Positions 10,363-19,160 of a DNA stretch of 64,000 nucleotides are shown here, one piece after another. The position numbers and the translations under genes were made by a program. Numbering within the stretch: position 1 is the first letter of the stretch; each line of letters opens with the position of its first letter. The notes below the pieces were generated by a model, which was given only the letters and a program-made list of their open reading frames with translations, searched no databases and had not been told where the DNA came from. Origin of the DNA: Dendrolimus kikuchii (lineage: Eukaryota; Arthropoda; Insecta; Lepidoptera; Lasiocampidae); NCBI GenBank assembly GCA_019925095.2, contig JAHHIN020000030.1, positions 7,347,501 through 7,411,500 on the forward strand. The letters are read 5' to 3'.

Positions 10363-10815
10363 TTACCACCATCTACGTATACCTGCATAAGTACCGCATC
10401 GTATCCTTACACTGTTAGCACCAGTGTGCAGTTTTGTAGGAAGCTTCGGGTCAAAAATCGCAAGTATGGATTCGTTAGATAAACGTCTGACAAGTTCTTG
10501 CCGGACTTGATCTTGATCAGACCCCCATTGAAATTTTAAGTCTTTCTTTGCGAGACGCGAGGTACATGCGGTGTTCGTCGCGTATCCTTTGATGTAGCAC
10601 CGAATGTAACCCGCAAGGCCTAAAAACTGGCGTACTTGTTTGACGCTACTAGGAATAGGTGCGTTAACTAGTGCCTTGATTTTGTGCGGGCTCGGCCTAA
10701 CCTGACCATGACTAATAACGCGACCGAGGTACTCTATTTCGGTAGTAAGGAAGAAACACTTGCGTACGTTAACCGAGAACCCGGCTTCTGTCAATGTCCT
10801 CAGGACATGTGACAT
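10363..10815 (-). pseudogene. RT thumb / RNase H remnant of mdg3-like pol
   Basis: 150 codons. FLTTEIEYLGRVISHGQVRP and VRQFLGLAGYIRCYIKGYA are the Gypsy RT thumb/connection signature (LGH.IS and FLGL..YYR). LAIFDPKLPTKLHT follows, corresponding to the start of RNase H, with the usual aspartate context lost. The YIDD-type catalytic motif falls just upstream at about 10850-10870 in another frame. This is the middle of a broken pol. Confidence 0.7.
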
Positions 10816-10966
10816 AAGGTAATGCCATCAACCGTTGAACTTAGGATCAGTACATCGTCAATATATACTAGGACATTCCCTGCTTCTATAAATTTACGCA
10901 AGGTATTGTTGATGATACGTTGGTACACAGTGGGGGAATTACATAACCCATACGGCATGTTTAAAT

Positions 10967-11266
10967 TTACAAAGCCATCTTATGGATCGAGTCCTCATCA
11001 ATAGGGATTTGATGAAAACCAGACGCCGTATCTAAAGATACGAAGAATTTCGAGCCCCCAAGCCGATCAATGTGATCATCAATCAGGGGTAAGGGGTATC
11101 TATCCCGGACAGTAATGAGATTTAGAGCTCGAAAGTCTACACTCATTCTGTCCGAACCATCTTGGTACGACAAACGATATGGATGGTATGACACAGGGAC
11201 GTCACTTGTCAAGCTGATGAGCATTTCACCAGTGTTCACGGTAGTGGTCGCTGTACCGGATATCAA
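10967..11266 (-). pseudogene. RT fingers/palm remnant of mdg3-like pol
   Basis: 99 codons with VPVSYHPYRLSY, MSVDFRALNLITVRDRYPLPLIDDHIDRL and FFVSLDTASGFHQIPI, which are Gypsy RT motifs 1-3 including the first catalytic aspartate (SLDTASGF). A few residues look degraded: the expected KKDG is replaced by QDGSD. The frame is broken downstream, before the YIDD motif. Confidence 0.75.
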
Positions 11267-11318
11267 AAACAGAATTCATCTATCACTGCCATCAATTTTA
11301 CAAATTCCGCCCCTTTGA

Positions 11319-12729
11319 GAGGTGAATTTATCTTATTGGGGGTTGCTAACACCTATGAGTGAAGTATTGTCCGCGTTTCGTGCGAATAAACGTGACGCCA
11401 TGGCGACTAAGTACGTCAGTCGCTATGGTAATGGGTGTATTCGTACACGAGGCGGGTACTATGACAAAATCTACTTCAAGCGCTATATTCCTAAGTTCGA
11501 TAGTTAAAGTGATCAATCTCTTTATCGCTTATTTCTTTCAAAGAACATTTAATTTGTTTACACCAACTGGAGAAGTAAGGTACTACCGCCGACGATATTA
11601 AGGATACATTGAGTGCTCCACTATCTATACTACACCAGTTAAGTTTGCGTTAGTTATTAGCTTGGGACCCAGATCGGGCCTTAGCAAAATAGTTAATCTC
11701 TTTATGCCCTATTAAGAGCAGACGACTGGTTTAACACTCATGCGCGTCGCGCTTGTTATTAACATTACGATTCTTGGGGCACTGCTCTGCTATGCACTGC
11801 TCGGCCACAACAGAAACATTTGAATTCGGACTTAGGTTGTTAAAGCCTTTTAGCCATATAACCGGATGGCACAAATTTAGCGCAGTCACGATTATCAAAC
11901 TTGACGAGTAGGCTTTAGATAAGTAGTTAAAAAGGAAACTAGGTTTTCGGTTATTAGATCGGCATTGGTAGCCGCTGCGCGCACCTGTACATCATTGATG
12001 CCGTAAATCACTATTTGAACCATAAGGTCTTTGCTTAAACCTCCTATTACTCGTAATCTTAAGTACTTCTGGGACGTGGTATTTATGATCTCACGTAGAA
12101 TTTGAGCGAAGTTAAATCTTTTGCGGACACAACGACTTTAAATCGCTAAAAAAATTGGACCACGAGCGATCATTCGTAGCCCATTCATTTAACCAGGTTT
12201 TGAGTCACCTTCCAAACAAGGAGCTACACGTGAGAAACATTCGAGATCATCCCAGCGGTTCACATGCCTAGCCCTGTCCACTTCGCCACACCACACCTCA
12301 AAATTATTTATAGCCGGATCAAAATTTGAAACCTAATAGTTGACGCGTCAAAAAGCGATTGGGTTACTGAAATATTCGTATTTAATGGCGGTGTGCTGCT
12401 CCGAACCGACGGCGTAACGTGTGAACCACTAGTAGTATTTTTTTTCAATGGCAGTCAGTCGTCACATAATAGTGCCTAGTACGTTTTTCGCGAAAATGAT
12501 AGGACCGAGATTTACTACGACGTTGATGCGAGTTGAGCGTTCGTGGCCTGGACCCTTCACGTGAACCATGATGGTCACCGCTACGCGAGCGATTGCGACG
12601 TGATGTGAACGAGTGCTATCGTTACGCGAAGGCGTAAGAATCTTGTCACGACGTGAATTGGAACAGGTTCAGGTCATGACGGGACCGTGAGCGAGTTTTA
12701 TAACAGCGCGAACGCATTTGATCGCGAGG
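11319..12729 (-). pseudogene. Decayed gag/protease region of mdg3-like element
   Basis: Between the RT remnant and the arginine/serine-rich gag start there is no open frame longer than about 80 codons. By position this should hold the gag body, nucleocapsid and protease. I could not confirm a zinc knuckle or a D-S/T-G protease motif by reading it. Short RS-coding repeats continue to about 12400. Confidence 0.4.
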
Positions 12730-12981
12730 CTATCGTGAATTATGCCTATGGTCTAGTCGCGATTCGCTGCGTTGGCTACACCTAGACCCAGACAGAGGTG
12801 GCGTCCTAACTGACCTATGACGTGGTCTTGACGAACGCGGCATGACACGCCTAGAGTCAGAGCGAGGCGGCGTTCTGACCGACCTGTCACGTGATCTTGG
12901 CGAACGCGGCATGACACGCCTAGACTTAGACCGAGGTGGCGTCTTAACCGACCCATCACGTGATCTTGACGAACGTGGCAT
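12730..12981 (-). pseudogene. Arginine/serine-rich gag N-terminus with 69-bp repeats
   Basis: 83 codons starting with ATG, made of three tandem 23-residue units of the form MPRS-SRSRDRSV-TPPRS-SRRV, followed by a short basic tail. The start lies about 80 bp inside the 5' LTR, the right place for gag initiation. The RS/RD composition suggests a nucleic-acid-binding or phosphorylated N-terminus; this is inference. The frame stops well short of a normal gag. Confidence 0.55.
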
Positions 12982-13043
12982 TCCTAATTAATATTTAACG
13001 GTTGTTTGTGTAGGTATCACGTCTAATATTTGTGAGCTAATAA

Positions 13044-13061
13044 GTTCTATCCCACTTCTGA
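13044..13061 (-). promoter_or_regulatory. Primer-binding site, tRNA-Leu type
   Basis: Directly inside the 5' LTR the minus strand reads TCAGAAGTGGGATAGAAC. This resembles the complement of eukaryotic tRNA-Leu ends (TGTCAGGAGTGGGATTCGAAC) but starts a few bases in from the CCA end, as described for mdg3/micropia elements. Two or three positions differ. Confidence 0.55.
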
Positions 13062-13684
13062 TTTTAGCGACCAGAAGTGGAAAATAATAAAAAATATAAC
13101 CGTAAACAATTTATTTAATTTTATAACAAATTTATTGATTTAATTAGACAAACAACCATTAATAAAGTACAAAAACAATTACAGTTAGAGATGAGAGCGG
13201 GGGCGGTCACTTTAGGGCTGTACTGGCTGTTAGATACAGCGTTCCACGCACCTACCGCAATTTAGACGGTACTGACTGTCTGGGACAGTGTTCCACGTCT
13301 ATTATTGTCATGAGAGCGGGGGCGGTCACTTTAGGGCTGTACTGGCTGTTAGATACAGCGTTCCACGCACCACCGCAATTTAGACAGTACTGACCGTCAG
13401 GGACGGTGTTCCATGTCTACTACCTAGATAGTACTAACCGTCAAAGACAGCGTTCCATGTCTAGTATTAGAGCAGTACTGATTGTCGAAAGACAATGGTC
13501 CTTACTCGCAGACGCATTCGTTGGAAATGCGTGCCAATACAACGGAGCGGTCCGTTTTTATACTCTAAGCGTAGTGAAAGGTAGGCGGGGCGACGATGCC
13601 GCGCACGTGTACAGGGCACGTGCCGCCAGCGAACGCTACCGCCGTACTTGCAAAAAAAGTAAACTACCGCCATTATGGCTTTTA
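13062..13684 (-). repeat. 5' LTR of mdg3-like element
   Basis: Right-hand LTR, same length as 7518-8140 and no difference seen between them by eye. Its TATA box is at 13555-13562. Confidence 0.9.
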
Positions 13685-13783
13685 ATATATTTAATATTAA
13701 GCCTAGCGATTACACGTAGTCACAAAATCCCTTTCTATTTTAACCAGTGGACAACGCTGTGGGCTTATTATATTACTTAATAT

Positions 13784-14218
13784 TGTTACGAGTTGCAGGA
13801 CTCGAATTAAAATGACGTTGGAATTATTAGAATTTATTAGAACTATACAAACACGTATAACACAGGTACAAATATAACAACACGCGCAAAGTCCGTCACT
13901 AAATAGATTACCGAATGTACGCACGTCTTGCTTCGCTTGTGGTTATCGCTCGACTGCCTCATCTCTCAGTTGGGACATTGCTTTGTTCTGTACTGATGCA
14001 ATGTCTGCCCGACAGCGTGGAGCGAATTTCTTAGAATCAGCTTGTATTTTAAATCCGAGATACCTGGCAGTGATCACAATACAACAATAGGCCGTAAAAG
14101 ATTACAACAATGGGCTGTTTTTTTAATCACAAATTTTAAACACGAAGTAAACAAAAGAAGTCCAAATGACGAAAGGTAATAAAATGCAGGTGCGAATTTG
14201 TCTTTGTCGGTCGTAACA
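13784..14218. repeat. Probable solo LTR bounded by TGTTACGA/TCGTAACA
   Basis: A 435-bp segment begins TGTTACGA and ends TCGTAACA, a perfect 8-bp inverted pair with TG and CA ends as in LTRs. No second copy with the same ends flanks a coding region here, so it would be a solo LTR; orientation is unknown. No clear target duplication (aatat on the left, ctatt on the right). A related end (ggtcgtaaca) occurs near 62302-62311. Confidence 0.45.
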
Positions 14219-14250
14219 CTATTTTAAGTTGTAACTTGGTATTCAATTTT

Positions 14251-14517
14251 TGGTGATGCGTTATAGGAGAATAGGTGTAAGGAACACTCACTTGTTTGCT
14301 GGTTCGTATTTTTGTAATTTGTATTTTTCACACGTTAAAGTACTACAAGCGGTCGCGTAGCAAGACTGGTTGATTTGACAGATGCGACTTAGTCTTCCGT
14401 TCCGTTTCTGCGTCTCGTTCGCGCGAGTGTTGTGGCGGATAGGGGAGAGAAGGAAAGGACACTGGGAGGATATTAATACTTTTTTTTTTTCTTTACGCGG
14501 TGTATATGGCGCCAACA
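14251..14517 (-). repeat. 3' LTR of BEL-2
   Basis: It matches 25136-25401 at an offset of 10884-10885; one T-run differs by one base. A purine-rich tract, GGCGGCGGAGGA, abuts it at 14518-14529. Confidence 0.85.
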
Positions 14518-14529
14518 TCCTCCGCCGCC
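14518..14529 (-). promoter_or_regulatory. Polypurine tract of BEL-2
   Basis: On the minus strand GGCGGCGGAGGA directly precedes the TGTTGG start of the 3' LTR, the position where plus-strand DNA synthesis is primed. Just upstream, 14533-14555 forms a 9-bp perfect hairpin (TGAGAATAC / GTATTCTCA). Confidence 0.65.
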
Positions 14530-14688
14530 TTGAGAATACTGCATGTATTCTCAAAGAAAATATTTAAATAATATTATGCGTATATTAATGTAATAAGGAG
14601 AAAAAAGATATATGTTAAATACAATATGACTCAAGTTAAAGATAAATATATATTATATATACATACATACATACGTTATTGGTTATGA

Positions 14689-16239
14689 TTATTGCGATGG
14701 TAAGGGACATAACTTTACAACGGGCCTTTTATAGATCCCATTGCAAGTTTTTACTAGGGCAACGCATATGTTATTATCTTTACCCGGATAGACCTCAGTT
14801 ATAATGCCCATAGGCCAGCGTAGCGGTGGAACGTCATCCTGGTTTATAAGTACAACCGTACCAATTTTTACATTTTCAGAATTAGCGGTCCATTTTTGTC
14901 TGACTTGCAAATTATGTAAATACTCCAAGCGCCATCTCCTCCAGTAACTACAAACCATTTCATCTAATAACTGTTTTCTACCATGCAAAGATCTATTAGA
15001 TTCAGGAATATCTTGAATGGGTAATGTATTTAAAGGTGAAGCCATTATAAAGTGCGATGGAGTTAGCGGTTCCGGGTACGGATCCTCTGATAAAACGCAT
15101 AACGGTCTAGAATTGAGCAGGGCTTCAATTTGTGTAAGTACGGTTAAAAGTTCTTCATACGTTAAGATCTGTGAACCAATAACGCGATGTAAATGAGTCT
15201 TAATTGACTTAATATTTGATTCCCAAATCCTAGCGAAGTGTGGGGCTCTGGGTGGAATCATTTTCCAAACAATACGATAGCGATTAAGAAGTAATTCATG
15301 AAGTTGAGCCTTGGCTCCGACAAAATTAGTTCCATTGTCAGAATATAAGTAGGACACTGGACCTCTGCGGCAGATGAAACGTTTAAATGCGGAAATAAAA
15401 GTGTCAGAAGACACATCGGACACTAATTCAATGTGTACGGCTTTAGTGACTAAACATATGAATAAACAAATATATGCTTTAACGCTTCTTTGTCCTCGGC
15501 GTCTACATAAAGTAATTTTAAATGGACCCGCCAGGTCTACTCCAGTATGTACAAATGCCTTAGTCTCCTGCACCCTACATGCCGGCAAGTCGGCCATTTT
15601 TGGACAAGGATGCGATGGGGCAGCTTTAAAACAAAAATTACAAGCATGTATTCTTTTCCTTATAACGTTTCTGGAGGATAATATCCAATACTTTTGCCGT
15701 ATTAAAGAGCTTAAAAGATTAGCGCCAGTGTGACAATGAATGCGGTGATAATAATCAATAATAAGATGTGTAACATGATCATTTTTAGGCAGTAGAGCAG
15801 GATGCTGCGCTTCATATGGAAGATTCGCGTTGGAAAGTCTGCCTCCAATTCTTATTATATTCTGTTTGTCAACAAAAAGGTCAAGACGCTTAAGTGGTGA
15901 GCGAACATTGCCCTTTTGAATACTTTCGATAATATGTTGAAAATGAATTGCTTGTACAGCGCGGATTAGGTATAATTCAGTTTTATTTAAGTTATTTACA
16001 GAAATAATGTTAGGATGTTGTTCAAAATGTATAATGCGTGCGAATTTCAGACCATACACAATTATATGTAATATTTTATTCCAAGACGAAAATTTTAAGG
16101 CGATATTGTATAATAAATTATTATTTTGACATGTTGAAGTTATATGCGCAAGCGTTTTATTATTATATTCCGGTAACGATTCACTTTTTTCAGGATTGAA
16201 TTCAGTGACTGGCCACTCTGATATATTGCTACTAAGCCA
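14689..16239 (-). pseudogene. BEL-2 integrase
   Basis: The frame after the stop at 16240-16242 stays open to 14689. It contains a zinc-binding region (CNFCFKAAPSHPC), catalytic aspartates in HTGVDLAGPF and YSDNGTNFVGA, the glutamate in ARIWESNIKS, and the BEL C-terminal domain (LRWPMGIITEVYPGKDNN, RPVVKLCPL). The usual GGLWE context of the glutamate is changed to ARIWE. It lies in the same frame as the RT part, so one stop codon alone separates them. It would act on LTR ends if made; a methionine-initiated product from 16059 would still cover the catalytic core. Confidence 0.82.
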
Positions 16240-17379
16240 CTACGGACCTTGCCACCATAACTCGTAAGCTAACAACTGCTCAGGTAGAAGGCCTCGCGAA
16301 AGACAATCACTAAGATTTTCCTTTCCAGTGACGTAGTGAAAATATTTAGGATTAAGATTTTCATGACATTTTGCTATGCGGTTACTAACAAAAATATTCC
16401 ATCTATGGGGGGATGAATATATCCATGAAAGTGCAATTTTAGAATCGGAGAAAGCGAATACGTTGCTAATTGGTATGCGAGTATGATAAGTATCATAGAC
16501 TAGTTTTATTAGTTTGGACATAAGTAACGCGGCACATAACGCTAGTCTTGCGAGAGATACGACTTTTACAGGAGCTACCTTTGATTTAGCGCATAACAAA
16601 CTAACGTGAATATTACCTATAGCATCCGTAACGTGTATATAAATTACTGTGCCGTAGGCCTTTAGGCTGGCATCAGAAAAACCGACTATATTAACCGTGG
16701 AACTCTCTGTCACGGACATATGGCGTGGTATTCTAAGTGAAGATAAAAGAGGCAGCTGCTCTTTAAATTTTGTATAGAGTGATATAATTTCAAATGGCGG
16801 TTTATCGTCCCAGTCTATATGTAAACTCCATAATTCTTTAATTAATAATTTTGCGAATAAAATAACTGGGGCAGCGAAGCCTAGTACATCCCACAAACGA
16901 GCAATTGCGGATAAAATCGATCTTTTTGTACAATTTTCATCTATTTGCGAAGTAGTAAAACAAAAGTTATCGTCAGATGGGACCCACTTAAGGCCAAGGA
17001 TTTTTAAATTATCTTTACCAGAAAAGTCTATTGAAGCGCGATAGGACTGCGGTAAACAATTTATCAATTCTGATGAATTACTTGCCCATTTGGTAAGTTC
17101 AAACTTTCTAGCTTTAAATAACGCTATAAGTTCATTAGAGAGAACCTTTGCTTCTTCTAATGACGGGATAGATGTCGCTAAATCATCTATGTAAAGTTCT
17201 TGAGGTGCCACTGAGGCAGCGCGGGGAAATCTATCTTTTTCGTCCATACATAATTGACGTACGGTACGCATGGCCAAATATGGACTTGATTTCAAGCCAA
17301 ATGCAACGCGGTTAAATTGAAATTCGCGAATAGGTTCATCAGTGTTAAAGCGAAATAATATCTTTTGATATTTTTTGTG
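16240..17379 (-). pseudogene. BEL-2 RT C-terminal part and RNase H
   Basis: The open stretch between the stops at 17380 and 16240. It carries FGLKSSPYLAMRTV, an ELYIDDLATS motif (YIDD, the RT active site), GLKWVPSDD, AARLWDVLGF-type connection sequence and RNase H motifs (GFSDASLKAYG, FAFSDSKIALSWI). The frame ends where a glutamate codon expected before WLSS is replaced by TAG. RT and RNase H copy the element RNA in the particle. In-frame stops on both sides mean this copy depends on other elements. Confidence 0.82.
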
Positions 17380-18897
17380 TTAATTAATGACAGCGATTTG
17401 AAGATACATTTGTTTTATATCAGCGGTAATAGCAATCGGAAATAAGCGGAAATTTAATAATAAAATAAATATGTCCGACTGTAGATTAGGTCCGGCATGT
17501 AAAATGTCATTAAGTGACACTCCATTATGACACTTTGCACTCGCGTCGAGTACAATCCTGATCTTAGTCGTGACTTTATCTTGCCTAATAACGGGGTGAT
17601 GCGGTATATAATATCCTGTGTCACAATCAATATTACTAGAAGGTATCTCAGATAAATATTTATTGTCAATGTATTCTTGTATAACATTGTTGTAGCTTGA
17701 ACGGAGCTCTCGATCTTTAAGCTTATTTTCTAGAGCAAATAAGCGACGGAGCGCCGAAAAACGAGAGTTGCCTAGATTTTTAGGACTTTTTATAAACGGT
17801 AACGCGGTACAATACCTGCCCGTAATATCACGTGACACGTTAGAAAAGAACAGTTGTTCACATTCCGATTCTGCGGGACTCATAAATTTTTGCGCGGCAA
17901 TTTCCTCGAGGGACCAAAACCGTTCGAGTGCGGTGTTAAGTAAAGCGGAGTCTGTATCTACATGTGTGATACAATAAGTAGCCGTATTTAAAGCGGGTAT
18001 ATTATCATTAATATTATTATAAGATAGCGTGGGAATTTCACCCATAAGTATATAACCGAACACGGTTTCCAGTGCGGGGGGAGCGGGAGGCACGATTATT
18101 TTTCCACCTAAGAGTAAATAAGGGAACAACTGTGCCCCGAGTAGAAGATCGATTTGACCAGGCGTGTGCCATAAAGGATCGGCAAGCGGTAAATTAATTA
18201 AGTGTTGTATGAAAGACACATCAACATTATCCGATGGTAATTTATCGGTAATACAATCCACTACAAGAGGGGAAATTTCAAAAGAATTTAGTTTATTTTT
18301 ATCAGTTATCTTTATTTGAACGTAGCCGTGAATAGGTCGCGAAATAGAGCCGACACCTCTTATAAAAGAATTTATAAGAGGTATTATCTTTAAACCCAGT
18401 TGTTTACGACAAGAAATAGTAATAATATTATTCTGGGATGCATTATCAATTAAGCATCTAACCGAAATAAATTCATTATACTTATTTTTTGTATAAACTT
18501 GTGCAGTCGATAACAAGACGCTACTGCACGTATTATTCTTTAACGCATCGCAGTTACTAGCATCTGCAAGTCGTGCTTGTGTACAAAGTACGTGACGCGT
18601 GATTTGTCCGCTGTTGCCGCTCTGCGGTAATGTTTCGCTTGGACCGACCGCGCGAGCACATGCGTCTGTCTCGCTTGCACTCGTTGAATTATGAATATGC
18701 GAAGCTGATTGGGTCTCATATGTTGCAGTTGGCAACAATGACTGATTAATATGGCTACTATCGAATAAATGCCAGTGATTTTTTTTATTTTTATTGGACT
18801 TGACTTTATGTTGTTGGTCCGAAGACCTTACAACTTTACCGGGGTCTTTGGGGCGAGTGCCTTCGCGAAGCGAAGGCGCTCGAGCCCGGGGGGGCAA
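17380..18897 (-). pseudogene. BEL-2 gag end, protease and RT N-terminal part
   Basis: 505 codons. The first 25 or so (about 18823-18897) belong to the 3' end of the inserted LINE. BEL sequence then resumes with a lysine/asparagine-rich linker. Protease-like sequence VRCLIDNASQNNIIT has DNAS where BEL proteases usually have D-S/T-G, so the active site looks altered. RT begins with YYIPHHPVIR, IRIVLDASAK and SLNDILHAGPNLQ, and ends ITADIKQMYLQI before a TAA. The same frame continues in 16240-17379. Confidence 0.8.
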
Positions 18898-19089
18898 CTT
18901 GCTCGAGGGAGCTCCCTAAGGAGTTTTACCTCGGCTGGACTGTTGCCATGAATGGGGAATGAATTTAATGATGCCCACCATAGGGCGACACAAAATACTA
19001 ATTGAGAACGGGCGACGGGTAATATAAAGCCCGAAGGGAAGGATCACGGCGGGCCGGGATCGGTGGTTTGCGGTGGCCTACGCTATCTT

Positions 19090-19160
19090 ACTGCCGTTTC
19101 GCAACGTGTTATGGCTGGAAGAGAAGAAACGGCGAAAGAAACTTCCCAGCAACACGCCTA
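19090..19160 (-). repeat. 3'-UTR module shared with the Penelope-like copy
   Basis: This stretch of about 70 bp is about 80% identical to 56138-56209 in the 3' UTR of an unrelated Penelope-like element, in the same sense orientation. Read on the minus strand both contain TTTCTT-CGCCG-TTCTTCTCTTC and AGCCATAACA. Similar strings are common in lepidopteran repeats as far as I recall. Confidence 0.6.

Larger units (their letters stand above)
7518..13684 (-). mobile_element. Gypsy (mdg3/micropia-like) LTR element with decayed interior
   Basis: Two 623-bp LTRs (7518-8140 and 13062-13684) at a constant offset of 5544 flank about 4.9 kb, with ATATAT directly repeated outside (7512-7517 and 13685-13690). 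By eye the LTRs are identical. The interior, read on the minus strand, holds remnants in Gypsy order: arginine/serine-rich gag start, RT, RNase H, integrase and a GPY-type C-terminus, each in a different frame. A tRNA-Leu-like primer site sits next to the 5' LTR, offset as in the mdg3/micropia group. Identical LTRs on a ruined interior suggest recent movement in trans. Confidence 0.88.

Noticed and set aside
19090..19160. Conserved basic peptide on the plus strand of the shared module
   Set aside because: The module is a 3' UTR on the other strand in both elements; the open plus-strand frame is short and likely incidental.
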